A stretch of DNA of 57,816 nt from Bacteroidia bacterium (GCA_030427935.1 JAUICI010000007.1:1-57816); one strand, 5' to 3'; shown: positions 18,563 through 27,728, counted from the first letter of the stretch. Numbers and translations: made by a program. Notes: a model not told the origin generated them from the letters alone.

Positions 18563-18593
18563 GAAAAAAAAAGGCGTTCAAAAAGAACGCCTT
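18563..18593 (-). terminator. intrinsic terminator of the 18616-18870 lipoprotein gene
   Basis: Stem AAGGCGTTC (18571-18579) with GAACGCCTT (18585-18593), loop AAAAA; ten A on the plus strand at 18563-18572 give the T run on the minus strand. Confidence 0.9.
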
Positions 18594-18615
18594 CATATGA
18601 AATATCATTTAAATT

Positions 18616-18870
18616 TTAATCAAAATCAAGATCGTTTTCTGGATCAGTGATGTCGCCATCTCCTTCTTCATAGACATCGAAATCACCATCCTTATTGTCA
18701 CCTTTTCCGTCTTTTCCGTCTCCTTTACCAACATTAATATTCGTGTCAGAAGATCCGCTTTTCTTGGTCACAACACCGTTGTTTCCAGCAGGAATAATCT
18801 CCTCCTTAGCACAACTGGCAACTAGTCCAATCATGAAAACAACTACAAATATGTGTTTGAAAAACTTCAT
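18616..18870 (-). CDS. small acidic lipoprotein
   Basis: 84 residues from ATG 18870. The start is chosen because a longer frame to 18921 runs through the promoter boxes. Signal peptide MKFFKHIFVVV with lipobox VASC, then a low-complexity Gly/Asp/Lys tail (GKGDGKDGKGDNKDG) ending in acidic residues. No family recognised. Monocistronic: own promoter (18879-18910) and own terminator. The Asp/Gly-rich tail could bind calcium, but I see no regular repeat that proves it. Confidence 0.65.
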   Translation of the reverse strand: MKFFKHIFVVVFMIGLVASCAKEEIIPAGNNGVVTKKSGSSDTNINVGKGDGKDGKGDNKDGDFDVYEEGDGDITDPENDLDFD

Positions 18871-18878
18871 CGTAATGT

Positions 18879-18910
18879 CAAATATACTTAATTTCCTCCT
18901 ACATTCCAAA
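18879..18910 (-). promoter_or_regulatory. promoter of the 18616-18870 lipoprotein
   Basis: Minus strand: TTTG (18907-18910), 20 bp, TATATTTG (18879-18886), both boxes perfect. The ATG follows 8 nt after the box, so the leader is nearly absent. It lies at the end of the preceding sensor kinase gene. Confidence 0.78.
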
Positions 18911-18913
18911 TGT

Positions 18914-21853
18914 TTACTCAATTTTTAGAAAAATTTCTACTATCGTTCCGACCACCTTACCGGCTTGATCGTAGGATTCTCGAGGACCAACAATCTTCAA
19001 ATCCTTCCTCAATACCCTTTTTAGAATATCCACTCGGTTGGCCGTTATTTCCATTCCTTTCGAGTCGTGTTCGCTATCATAATTTTCCTTGATTTTCTGA
19101 CTCTCTTTGATTCCAATACCATCATCTTTTATTTCAAAAACCACGAAGGAATCCTGAATGAAAATTTTGATGTCTATGTGACCTTTCTCTTTCTTGGGTA
19201 GAATTCCGTGTATGATACTGTTTTCAACAAAGGGTTGTAGCATCATTGAAGGCACTTCTAACATTTCGATGTCCACTGATGGATCAACCTCAATACGATA
19301 CTCAAACTTACCAGAGAAACGCATACTTTCCAGCGAAAGATATAATTCCAATCGACTAATTTCATCACTAAGAATAACCATATTATTCTCATTGGTTGTA
19401 CTATCGAGATTTTTCCGAATTAATTTGGCAAAATTTGTCAGGTATTTATTAGCCGAAATCTTATCTGAAATATTGATGAAATATTGAATGGAATTCAGTG
19501 AATTAAAAATAAAATGTCGATTCATACTCGCATTCAAACTTTGCTGTTCTAATTGCAATAATTTTGATTTATAAACCAGATTTTCATTGTCTTTCTTCTG
19601 CTTAATTACCTTGGTCCTGTAATTAATAATAAAAGTAACCACACCGATTATTCCTACAAGGGAAAGCGTGATAAACCACCAGGTTAGCCAAAAAGGGGGC
19701 AAAACTTCAAAAGTGAATTCAGCAACTTCAGAAACCAATCCACTTTTATTGATCGCTCGAACTTTGAAGGTATAGACTCCTGGTGACATGGAGGTAAATG
19801 TTGCAAAATCATTCTTTAATAATGGGGTCCATTCATCTCCGAATCCTTCAAGCTTATACTGATATTTTACTTCTTTGGTATTTTTAAAGCTGATTCCAGC
19901 AAATTCAATCGTTACATAATTATATCTATACGGCAGTTTTAAGTTTATTGGAAGTCCATTTTCATCATTCCCCTCACTGAATTCTGATAAATCCATTTCT
20001 TCCAAGAAAATCTTCAAATTTGTAATCGAGAGTTTAGGTTCAATAAAATCCTCCAAGTCTGAAATATGATCAGATCGAAATTTAACCAATGCCTCTTCCA
20101 TACCGAACCAAATCGCTTTGTCTTCAACGTAAACAGAATTCAAATTCACCTCAGAACCTGGCAAACCATCTTCCGCTGAGAATCTTTTTACATCATAAAT
20201 TTTCATCTGATCCGGATCGATTTTTCCTATATAGATCCCAGAATTGGTTCCAAAACAAACAGTTGAACCAAAATATTTAACCATATTAACCTCTTTCGAG
20301 GTTTTAGACAATTGAATACCCGATTCGAAAATTCTATCATTTTCAATTAAGTAGACTCCCTTATCTGAACCAATTAAGGCTTTTTTTTCAGAAATTAAAT
20401 CAAGTGAATTCACCTCGGAAAAACCATAATCATTTTTGAGCTTTTTTAATTCACCATTTGAATAAACATATACACCCGATAAGGTTGCAAACCAGATTTC
20501 TCCAGAATTCGCAATTTTAATCTGACGAATCCAAGTTCGCAGTTCCACCCCATAAAAAGTAGAATCAAACCGCTCCCCATCAAAAACGGACACACCCTCT
20601 GGTCCTCCAATTAAATACTTATTGGGACTAAGTTCCGCAATTGTTGTGATCTTATCTGACAGTAAACCATCAGACTTAAAGTAGTTTTTTAATTTTCCAT
20701 TTTTGTAGATAGAGAGTCCTTGTTGCGTCCCAATCATGAACTCTTCTGGACTCTTGACATGCATGGTCCATACCGTATTTGATGGCAATCCGTTTTCCGC
20801 ATTAATAATTTTTGAATATCCATTTCTCGACCATACCGTAACTCCATTATTGTATGAACCCAGATAAAAAATGGAGTCTTTCTTATGGATATACATGATT
20901 TGATTACTCCCAATTCCCTCTTTTTTTGAAAAACTCACAAAGGTTTCCCCCACAAAGCGAGTCAAACCTTTCCCATCAGTCCCAATCCAGAGATTTCCTT
21001 CTCTATCCTTGAAGGTTCTGAGAAGTTGACCTTCTGGTAAACCATTTTCTACCGAAATCTCAAATTCTTTTTGCTGACTTATTCTATTGTAACAAACCAA
21101 AAGGGATTTTGTAATCAAACAAATACTCTCCCCCATCGGTTGAAAATCACGAATAGTTTCACTTGAATTGATATAATTCAAATGTTTTAATTTCCCTTTC
21201 GAATACCTGTAAATATTGGTTGGTTTATAGGTCCCAACATAGACTTTGTCATTCTCTACTTTGATGCGTCCAAATGATACATCAGGATGCAGATGCTTCA
21301 TTTTACCGTTTAAATGCTTAACGAATAAACCTCTCTTTGTTGAAATAAGTAGTTCTTCTTCTGTAGCATACAAATCTCTAATTTTAAGACCTTTATCAAT
21401 TTTAGTATATGGAACCAGCGCTTTTCCATCAACATAAAAAACCGATTCTCCATTTGTACCTACAAAAACCGTATCATTAAAATATTGAATACAATCAACC
21501 CTTCTGTTTTCGAATTCTTCTGGGAATAAAACCTGACTAAATTTCTTTTCAGAAAAAATGCATATACCTCCTTTAGATCCAGCATATAGTTTATTTCCTA
21601 AAACAAATAGTGAGCGAATGTCATCCTTGATTAAGCCATCTTCGGAAGTGTAAATTTTAAAGCTATTACCATCAAATTTGTTTAGACCACCTTCAGTTGC
21701 AACCCAAAGGAAACCATTTTGATCCTGCTCAATATCATAAACCTGAGATTGACTTAAACCGTTGTTCGTCGAATAAGAATCAAAACTATACTGCTGTAAA
21801 TAGCATGTATGAGATAAGAAGACAAGAAAAAAGAGGAGTACTGATCTTCTCAC
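18914..21853 (-). CDS. beta-propeller sensor histidine kinase (LytS-type kinase domain)
   Basis: 979 residues. Signal peptide, then about 600 residues of Reg_prop propeller repeats (QNGFLWVATEGGLNKFDG, REGNLWIGTDGKGLTRF, YLGSYNNGVTVW), a Y_Y_Y domain (YQYKLEGFGDEW, PGVYTFKVRAINKSG), one membrane helix (about 720-745), a His_kinase domain with the phospho-acceptor in NRHFIFNSLNSIQ and an ATP-binding domain (EIKDDGIGI). It senses an unknown periplasmic signal and should phosphorylate the LytTR regulator encoded just upstream. The start is GTG at 21853, overlapping the regulator's TGA (GTGA), so the two are translationally coupled. Confidence 0.9.
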   Translation of the reverse strand: MRRSVLLFFLVFLSHTCYLQQYSFDSYSTNNGLSQSQVYDIEQDQNGFLWVATEGGLNKFDGNSFKIYTSEDGLIKDDIRSLFVLGNKLYAGSKGGICIFSEKKFSQVLFPEEFENRRVDCIQYFNDTVFVGTNGESVFYVDGKALVPYTKIDKGLKIRDLYATEEELLISTKRGLFVKHLNGKMKHLHPDVSFGRIKVENDKVYVGTYKPTNIYRYSKGKLKHLNYINSSETIRDFQPMGESICLITKSLLVCYNRISQQKEFEISVENGLPEGQLLRTFKDREGNLWIGTDGKGLTRFVGETFVSFSKKEGIGSNQIMYIHKKDSIFYLGSYNNGVTVWSRNGYSKIINAENGLPSNTVWTMHVKSPEEFMIGTQQGLSIYKNGKLKNYFKSDGLLSDKITTIAELSPNKYLIGGPEGVSVFDGERFDSTFYGVELRTWIRQIKIANSGEIWFATLSGVYVYSNGELKKLKNDYGFSEVNSLDLISEKKALIGSDKGVYLIENDRIFESGIQLSKTSKEVNMVKYFGSTVCFGTNSGIYIGKIDPDQMKIYDVKRFSAEDGLPGSEVNLNSVYVEDKAIWFGMEEALVKFRSDHISDLEDFIEPKLSITNLKIFLEEMDLSEFSEGNDENGLPINLKLPYRYNYVTIEFAGISFKNTKEVKYQYKLEGFGDEWTPLLKNDFATFTSMSPGVYTFKVRAINKSGLVSEVAEFTFEVLPPFWLTWWFITLSLVGIIGVVTFIINYRTKVIKQKKDNENLVYKSKLLQLEQQSLNASMNRHFIFNSLNSIQYFINISDKISANKYLTNFAKLIRKNLDSTTNENNMVILSDEISRLELYLSLESMRFSGKFEYRIEVDPSVDIEMLEVPSMMLQPFVENSIIHGILPKKEKGHIDIKIFIQDSFVVFEIKDDGIGIKESQKIKENYDSEHDSKGMEITANRVDILKRVLRKDLKIVGPRESYDQAGKVVGTIVEIFLKIE

Positions 21854-22626
21854 AGACTTTTGAGCATTTGAGTGAAGTTCGTAATTCGATTTCTTGCGAT
21901 TGGAATTTGTTTACCATTTTTCAAAACGGCATAATGGCCATCCTCATTTAAATACTCCTTGAGTTGGTTTAAATTGATAATGTAGGATTTATGTACGCGA
22001 TAGAATTTTTCCGAATCCAATAGGTTCTCATAGATTTTCAAAGTTCTCGTATCCAAATATCGACTTCCATCTTCAAAATAAAGCATTGTGCAGTTCCCAC
22101 TTGCTTCTAGGTAAGTAATATCTGTGTCTTCAACAATCTTTAGTCCTTTTGAATGTGAAATAACAACTTTACCGGAAGACTTTCCTTTCACTAATTTATC
22201 GGATAGATTTCTTAAAGACTCAAAATAGACGTCGTAATTCTCTGGTTCTGTTTTAAAATTATTGAAGGCTGTTCCAATTTTTTCAGCAGCTGCCTTTAAA
22301 TCGTCAATATCAATTGGTTTCAGTATATAATACACTGCATTTGCATTAAAGGCTTTCACTGCATAATCTTTGAAAGCAGTAACAAATACGACAATAAAAT
22401 TTCGGTGATCAACTTCTTCAAGAATTTCAAATCCTTCGGCTCCAGAAGGCATTCGAATATCTAAGAACACAACATCGGGTTTATCATTATTAATAATGTC
22501 AATTGCGGATTCTTTTCCATCGGCTTTAGCTATGACTTCTAAATCTGGACAAAATTCCCCTATCAGCATTTCCAGGTTGTTTCTTGCCAATTCTTCATCA
22601 TCAACGATAAGTGTTCTCAATTTCAT
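21850..22626 (-). CDS. LytTR-family response regulator
   Basis: 258 residues. Receiver domain with D10/D11 in IVDDEE, phospho-acceptor D56 in VFLDIRMP, T83 and K103 (ILKPID); C-terminal LytTR DNA-binding domain about 160-258 (DITYLEASGNCTMLYFEDG, FYRVHKSYIINL, IPIARNR). First gene of the pair with the propeller kinase. LytTR proteins bind direct repeats about two helical turns apart. The 266-bp gap upstream (22627-22892) has only a one-mismatch -7 box TATCTTTA (22689-22696, minus strand) and no other clear signal. Confidence 0.94.
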   Translation of the reverse strand: MKLRTLIVDDEELARNNLEMLIGEFCPDLEVIAKADGKESAIDIINNDKPDVVFLDIRMPSGAEGFEILEEVDHRNFIVVFVTAFKDYAVKAFNANAVYYILKPIDIDDLKAAAEKIGTAFNNFKTEPENYDVYFESLRNLSDKLVKGKSSGKVVISHSKGLKIVEDTDITYLEASGNCTMLYFEDGSRYLDTRTLKIYENLLDSEKFYRVHKSYIINLNQLKEYLNEDGHYAVLKNGKQIPIARNRITNFTQMLKSL

Positions 22627-22892
22627 AATAACTAGTTTGTAAGGTTTAAAAGAATCTTAGTAAGACTCCAAGCAACAATCAATTAAGGTAAAGATACAAA
22701 ACTGCTACTTATGAATCATTACACAAGAATAAATCTTCTATACACTTAGCTCTTTAGGTCAAAATTGAACAAAGGAAAGTCCGTAAATTGTGATTAAGTC
22801 GAAAAATTAAATACGTTATTATGAATAAAAATTTACCCTTAAAAGCTAAAAATGATATCTGGATCTTTATCGACTGCGGAGGTTAATGCCGT

Positions 22893-23657
22893 CTAGTCGT
22901 TTAAGATTTTGGATAAGATCCTAATTGTTGCTTTAGGATTTTCCCAAATAGACATATGACCCGAGTTCTCAATTTCATGGTACTCGGGTTTTTTATGAAG
23001 TTTATTTACCTCTTGCTCCATTTCTTTTACCGGGATAATTGGATCATTTTCAGCTTGAATAACGATCATGTTATCCGCTTTTTCAATTACTATAGATTGG
23101 TTTTGATTTCGATCTCTTAGTCCTTTGGTTGTTTTGATTATTTCATCGGATTCCATCCTTGCAGCTTTTTGAATCAGGTCATTGATGACCAAGTCTAGTT
23201 GCTCACTTTTTAGATGAAATAAATTTCGAATGGCTTCTAAGAGAAAAACGGATTTATTCTGCTTAACGATTTCAAGAACTCGATTCCGATTGGATCTTCT
23301 TTCATCAGAATCCGCCCAAAAATTTGAGTTAAGCAGAATCAATTTCTCCAATGCTACATTTTTTATAAGCTCTAAACCAACATAACCTCCCATTGAGTGA
23401 CCCATAAGAATTGGATTCGAAATAGTTTCATACTCCAAAACTTCCTGAACTTTTTTTGCCATGAACTCCATGGAATAGGCTTGTTGATCATAAGCTGTAC
23501 TGTTTCCATGACCAGGCAAATCGATCAATAAAACTTTGTGTTTAGGAAAAACTTCAAGAATAGAATCCCACATGCTTGAGTCTTCAAGAAAGCCATGAAG
23601 AAGAACCAAAACTTGACCGGAATTGAGGTCTGAGTTATAATAGGAATAGTTTAGCAA
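22893..23657 (-). CDS. alpha/beta-fold hydrolase
   Basis: 254 residues. Nucleophile S88 in MGHSMGGYV, oxyanion region LLHGFLEDSSMW, DLPGHGNS, and the catalytic histidine near residue 236 in NSGHMSIWENP. Cytoplasmic, no signal. The sequence is like general esterases and MenH-type enzymes, but nothing fixes the substrate. It follows the M24 peptidase gene by 12 nt and is probably co-transcribed with it. Confidence 0.88.
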   Translation of the reverse strand: MLNYSYYNSDLNSGQVLVLLHGFLEDSSMWDSILEVFPKHKVLLIDLPGHGNSTAYDQQAYSMEFMAKKVQEVLEYETISNPILMGHSMGGYVGLELIKNVALEKLILLNSNFWADSDERRSNRNRVLEIVKQNKSVFLLEAIRNLFHLKSEQLDLVINDLIQKAARMESDEIIKTTKGLRDRNQNQSIVIEKADNMIVIQAENDPIIPVKEMEQEVNKLHKKPEYHEIENSGHMSIWENPKATIRILSKILND

Positions 23658-23669
23658 AAAAGAAGCTTT

Positions 23670-24962
23670 TTAAGAATTCATGAGCTCTTCGATCTCATCC
23701 GCCTCAATAGGAATATTTTTCATGAGGTTCATTGGTTCTCCCGATTCTTGAACCACGAGATCATCTTCTAAACGAATTCCTAGGTTTTCCTCTGGGATGT
23801 ATATTCCCGGCTCACATGTAAAGACCATTCCAGCTTTAATCGGTTCTGTCCAAGAACCTACATCATGGGTATCCAGCCCGATGTAATGTGAAGTTCCGTG
23901 CATGAAATACTTCTTATATGCGGGCCAATTTGGATCTTGATTTCTTATGTCTGTTGCATCAATCAGTCCTAACTTCAGCAATTCTGCCTCCATGAGTTTC
24001 CCCACTTCAACATGATAATCACTCAACTTAATTCCTGGCTGCAAAAGCTTTTCTGCTTCTTTCTTGACATGTAAAACTGAGTTGTAAACTGCTTTTTGTC
24101 TATCCGTAAACCTTCCGTTAACTGGAAAAGATCGTGTCAAATCCGAGGCGTAATTCGCATATTCCGCACCAAAATCCATTAATATAACATCTCCGTCCTG
24201 ACACTGCTGATTATTTTCTATGTAATGCAGCACGCACGCATTCTTACCGGAAGCGATAATAGGTGTATAAGCAAACCCTTTGGAGCGATTTCGAATGAAT
24301 TCATGTGTTATCTCAGCTTCGATTTCATATTCCCATACTCCAGGTTTAATAAAATCTAAAACTCTTCGAACTCCTTTTTCCGTTATATCACATGCTTTTT
24401 GCATTAAGTCTATTTCGATAGGATGCTTAATTGATCGTATCTGATGCATGATCGGTGCCGATCTTTCATAGTGATGTATTGGGTATTTTTCTTTGCACCA
24501 TGAAATAAAGCGATCTTCTCTTGTTTCAGCCTCTGTATTCGCTCTTAAGTGTTCATTTGTATTTAAATAAACATGTTCTGCTTCTGCCATTAAATTGTTG
24601 AAAATCGTTTCAAATTGATCTAACCAATAAACTGTTCGGATGCCTGAAACTTCAAAAGCTTTTTCTTTTGTTAGTTTTTCTCCTTCCCAGATTGCAATGA
24701 GCTCCGAAGTTTCCTTTAGAAAAAGAATCTCTTTATGTTTCTCACTCGAAGCATCTGGAAAAAGAACCAAAATACTCTCTTCTTGATCGACCCCGGATAG
24801 GTGGAAAATATCTCGATGCTGTTGGAAAGGCATCGTGCTATCCGCCGAAGTCGTGATGATATCATTCGAATTAAAGATCGCTAAGGAACTTGGCTTCAAA
24901 TGTTTCACATACTCTGCTCTATTTCGGATAAAAAGCGCGTTATCAATAAGATCGTATTTCAT
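23670..24962 (-). CDS. aminopeptidase P family protein (M24B)
   Basis: 430 residues from ATG 24962. The start is MKYDLIDNALFIRNR; a further 50 upstream residues in the same frame are hydrophobic, poorly conserved in style and cross a possible promoter, so I left them out. It removes N-terminal residues before proline, using two metals: ligands visible in MDFGAEYANYASDLTRSFPV (two Asp), HGTSHYIGLDTHDVG (His), FTCEPGIYIPE (Glu) and IRLEDDLVV (Glu). The N-terminal creatinase-like domain covers about 1-170. AAAATTTG (24968-24975) 5 nt before the ATG resembles a -7 box with one mismatch. Confidence 0.92.
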   Translation of the reverse strand: MKYDLIDNALFIRNRAEYVKHLKPSSLAIFNSNDIITTSADSTMPFQQHRDIFHLSGVDQEESILVLFPDASSEKHKEILFLKETSELIAIWEGEKLTKEKAFEVSGIRTVYWLDQFETIFNNLMAEAEHVYLNTNEHLRANTEAETREDRFISWCKEKYPIHHYERSAPIMHQIRSIKHPIEIDLMQKACDITEKGVRRVLDFIKPGVWEYEIEAEITHEFIRNRSKGFAYTPIIASGKNACVLHYIENNQQCQDGDVILMDFGAEYANYASDLTRSFPVNGRFTDRQKAVYNSVLHVKKEAEKLLQPGIKLSDYHVEVGKLMEAELLKLGLIDATDIRNQDPNWPAYKKYFMHGTSHYIGLDTHDVGSWTEPIKAGMVFTCEPGIYIPEENLGIRLEDDLVVQESGEPMNLMKNIPIEADEIEELMNS

Positions 24963-25071
24963 AGCTACAAATTTTGGTCTAAAGTAAGAAAAACAAGAAA
25001 ATATAAAAATAAAATCACCTCGTAAATACTTTACGGACTGCTGAGCTAACATTGTATAAAAATCGTCGGTA

Positions 25072-25392
25072 ATGAAAAGAGAAAAAAGAAATTTGAAGAA
25101 TGTCGAGATCAACTATATCACTTTTGAATCAGGTGATAACGAAGCACTAATTGACTGTAAAATTAAGAATAATCAAAAGTCAAGTGAATCCAAATTGATT
25201 ATTTCCATGTCGGATTTGAACAAGCTAATTTCAGCTATTAAAAAGGTAATCAATTCTGATCTCAATATTGAATGTCACAAATTGAATTCGGATTCAAGCT
25301 TTTATCAGATTGACATGAAAAAAACGGGAATCTCAAAAATTGATTTGAGTAGTTTTTTCTTCTCAGGTGGAATCAGACAAATCATATCTTAA
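25072..25392 (+). CDS. hypothetical protein
   Basis: 106 residues, strongly charged, without signal peptide. N-terminal basic stretch (MKREKRNLKN), then predicted alternating strands and one helix (MSDLNKLISAIKKVIN). No family recognised. It lies 12 nt before another small gene in the same direction and divergent from the M24 peptidase gene. Codon use looks like the neighbours. It may be a partner of the following HIRAN-like protein. Confidence 0.5.
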   Translation: MKREKRNLKNVEINYITFESGDNEALIDCKIKNNQKSSESKLIISMSDLNKLISAIKKVINSDLNIECHKLNSDSSFYQIDMKKTGISKIDLSSFFFSGGIRQIIS

Positions 25393-25404
25393 AAAACAAA
25401 TAGT

Positions 25405-25680
25405 ATGAAAATCATTAGCAAAGTCAATAATTTAACAAGACACGATCTGATTTACGTTTACGATAAACTTAAGATTGGGGAACAGGTTGAAATCAGTGAA
25501 GACGAAAATGGAAAGTGTATTTGGGTCATGTACCAGAATAAAAGAATAGGTACACTTGAGAATTTCGATCTTGGTTTTTGGGGATTGGGTGGCAAACTAA
25601 AAGCTCGAATTAATTCCATATCAAAAAATAAATACCTCCCATTTGAAAATCTAGATATCGAAATCAAGCCAACTTTTTAG
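25405..25680 (+). CDS. small protein, possibly HIRAN-like domain
   Basis: 91 residues. The order of motifs resembles a HIRAN domain (a small DNA-end binding domain): a short N-terminal helix, LKIGEQVEI, an acidic loop, VMYQNKRIGTLENFD in the place of the typical AVYxxGxKxGYLP, then KLKARINSISKN and a final NLDIEIKP strand. The Asn-Pro loop motif of classical HIRAN is not clear, so this is only a structural guess. No membrane segment or signal. Confidence 0.5.
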   Translation: MKIISKVNNLTRHDLIYVYDKLKIGEQVEISEDENGKCIWVMYQNKRIGTLENFDLGFWGLGGKLKARINSISKNKYLPFENLDIEIKPTF

Positions 25681-25738
25681 AGTTTTTTTCGTTTTCATAG
25701 AAAAGTGTTATTTTTACTGATTACTTAAACATTATACT

Positions 25739-26413
25739 ATGACCGTTACTAAGAATACTCTATTTGCTGTGTTGGGATTAACTCTGATTGGTTTTGCTTG
25801 TCAGAGACATCAAGTTGTTCCTCCACCAGAACCACCAATTGATCAAGTTGAAGTTGATTGTATGTTTGATGGACTTGTTAACTCTATTCAGTACAGTCTT
25901 CAAGAAGGAACAAATGATTACGAATGTAACATGCTTGTTACTAAGAACATTCAACCTTCACCATTAACTTCCACAGCGATTTATACAGACTCTTTAGGAA
26001 GTACTTCTCCTTCTGTAATACCTGGAATCAGATTAGATCTAGGAAGTTTTTCTTGGATTGATGATGGATCGAATAACCCTACAATCTCTGAATTTCAAAC
26101 TTTCTTTTCAGGAGCTAATTTAATGTCTCAGTTTGGAGACTCTGTTAATTTGCCTTATTCAGATTTTGGTGCAAGTGGAGTTCAAATCACTTGGGTAGAC
26201 TCTGCTGGAGTTGCTTATTATTCTAGAGACACATCAACTTATTTAGGAACAATTTTCTTATTGAATAACGTGACTTATGAAGCTGACAATGACAATGAGT
26301 ATGTTAAATGGTCTGCTTTATTCACTTGTCAACTTTGGGATGCGAGTGGAACGGCATCTGTTGTTATTAGTAACGGCGTATTCAATGGAGCATTTAGAAG
26401 ACGTACACAATAA
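25739..26413 (+). CDS. putative lipoprotein
   Basis: 224 residues. Signal peptide with a cysteine in GFACQRHQ that fits a lipobox; then a Pro-rich linker (VVPPPEPPIDQ) and a beta-rich domain with little charge (FSWIDDGSNNPTISEFQTFF; VQITWVDSAG). No family recognised. It ends with a strong terminator. Probably an outer-membrane-attached protein of unknown role. Confidence 0.65.
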   Translation: MTVTKNTLFAVLGLTLIGFACQRHQVVPPPEPPIDQVEVDCMFDGLVNSIQYSLQEGTNDYECNMLVTKNIQPSPLTSTAIYTDSLGSTSPSVIPGIRLDLGSFSWIDDGSNNPTISEFQTFFSGANLMSQFGDSVNLPYSDFGASGVQITWVDSAGVAYYSRDTSTYLGTIFLLNNVTYEADNDNEYVKWSALFTCQLWDASGTASVVISNGVFNGAFRRRTQ

Positions 26414-26454
26414 TGTTACCTAAGATTTAAGACAATTTTAAGATATTCTTATAC

Positions 26455-26488
26455 AAGACCGAATCTTTTGATTCGGTCTTTTTTTTTG
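26455..26488 (+). terminator. intrinsic terminator of the 25739-26413 gene
   Basis: 11-bp perfect stem AAGACCGAATC (26455-26465) with GATTCGGTCTT (26470-26480), TTTT loop, then ten T. Confidence 0.95.
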
Positions 26489-26511
26489 CTAAATTGCTTA
26501 AAATTAGTAAA

Positions 26512-27201
26512 ATGAATGCGTCAATTAAAGTAGGGATTGTGGGTGACTTCAGCTTTATGTACAATGCGCACCATGCAACGAATCACGCCTTAGAACATTC
26601 CAGAAAATTATTTGAAGCAAACCTTGACTATTACTGGATTCGAACATCTGAAATAGCCGATGGGTCTGACGATGTATTTGAAAATTTCGATGGTATTATC
26701 ATTGCTCCAGGACCTTATACCAATGAGTTTTTCATGAAATTGGTCATCAAAAAATTAGCGGAGAAAGAAATACCCGTTTTAGGAACTGGAGAGCCCTTTA
26801 AATTGTACCTGGAATATCTAGGAAACAATATGTACTCGGAATCTGTAACGGATATAATCTCCGAGAATCAAAATAAGAGTAATCACTTTGAAAAACTCTA
26901 TTTAAATGATCCCAACGGTAGTTTATTGAAAATGTACGGATCCAGGCCCTTAGTAGAATATTCTTCTGTACGATATTCGCTTAACCCTGAAATACAAAAG
27001 TTCTTTGTACATAATGCGATTAATGTATTGGCCAATGAAGAGGATGGAAATCTAATTGCTTTTGAAGATAAGGCTAAACCTTATTTTAAATTTACGATGT
27101 TTTGTCCCCAAGTACTTTCTTCAGAAGCCATGCCGCATCCAATTATCACCACCTTCATTGAAGACATTCTCAAATCAAAACTAATTCCTAAAGTGGTTTA
27201 G
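26512..27201 (+). CDS. glutamine amidotransferase-fold protein without catalytic cysteine
   Basis: 229 residues from ATG 26512 (a TTG at 26494 is unlikely). The fold resembles the C-terminal domain of CTP synthase: VGIVGDFSFMYNAHHATNHALEHS, DYYWIRTSEI, FDGIIIAPGPYTNEFFM, IPVLGTGEPFKLYLEYLG and a C-terminal MPHPII region like the HPEF segment. Where active enzymes have GxCxGxQ with a nucleophilic cysteine, this has GTGEPFK, so glutaminase activity is not expected. It may bind a ligand or protein. Its stop overlaps the end of rnhA (convergent) by 4 bp. Confidence 0.65.
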   Translation: MNASIKVGIVGDFSFMYNAHHATNHALEHSRKLFEANLDYYWIRTSEIADGSDDVFENFDGIIIAPGPYTNEFFMKLVIKKLAEKEIPVLGTGEPFKLYLEYLGNNMYSESVTDIISENQNKSNHFEKLYLNDPNGSLLKMYGSRPLVEYSSVRYSLNPEIQKFFVHNAINVLANEEDGNLIAFEDKAKPYFKFTMFCPQVLSSEAMPHPIITTFIEDILKSKLIPKVV

Positions 27202-27656
27202 TTTTCTTCTTCATACCCTTCGTCTACCAATAAATCATTTGATTCTGCTGCCTGAACGGCCAATTGATCACACATTTCATTATAATAATGACCATCATGA
27301 CCTTTTACCCAATGAAACCTGAGGTGATACCCTTTAGAAGCTTCTAAATACCTTTTCCACAAATCGATATTCGCCTTTCCTTTGAAGTTCTTCTTGACCC
27401 ATCCATCCAGCCATTTTTTATTGATGGCATCAACCACATATTTGGAATCACTGTAAATATCAATGGGATATTTTGCGCTTTTGATATTTTCCAAGGCGAC
27501 AATCACGGCCAATAATTCCATTCGATTATTGGTTGTTTTTCGAAAACCTTGATTGATTTTTTTTAGCTTATCACCGAATTTTAAAACTATGCCATAGCCT
27601 CCATTACCTGGGTTTCCTTGCGCTGCACCATCTGTATAAATTTCGATTCTCGCCAT
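27198..27656 (-). CDS. rnhA: ribonuclease HI
   Basis: 152 residues, normal length. Cleaves RNA in RNA-DNA hybrids. Metal-binding acids D9 (YTDGAAQGNPG), E47 (NRMELLAV), D70 (YSDSKYV) and D134 region (CDQLAVQ) are present, with the basic protrusion WVKKNFKGK. The start is ATG 27656; a TTG two codons earlier falls inside the -7 box. That TATATTTG box ends 3 nt before the ATG, so the mRNA should be leaderless. Confidence 0.95.
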   Translation of the reverse strand: MARIEIYTDGAAQGNPGNGGYGIVLKFGDKLKKINQGFRKTTNNRMELLAVIVALENIKSAKYPIDIYSDSKYVVDAINKKWLDGWVKKNFKGKANIDLWKRYLEASKGYHLRFHWVKGHDGHYYNEMCDQLAVQAAESNDLLVDEGYEEEN

Positions 27657-27659
27657 GAA

Positions 27660-27667
27660 CAAATATA
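27660..27667 (-). promoter_or_regulatory. -7 box of rnhA
   Basis: TATATTTG on the minus strand, 3 nt before the ATG. No clear -33 TTTG. It decides the start codon of rnhA. Confidence 0.55.
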
Positions 27668-27728
27668 CTTTTAATTTATTATGAATTCAGAAGAAACGAA
27701 ATAAACTTAGGAAACGTTTTACATTTTT

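Noticed and set aside
22821-22886. Small frame of 21 codons (MNKNLPLKAK...) in the gap before the hydrolase
   Set aside because: No promoter, no recognisable start context, and too short to support; it ends just before the convergent hydrolase gene.
24963-25112. 50-residue N-terminal extension of the M24 peptidase
   Set aside because: The family start corresponds to MKYDLIDNALF; the extension is hydrophobic, divergent in style and overlaps a possible promoter.
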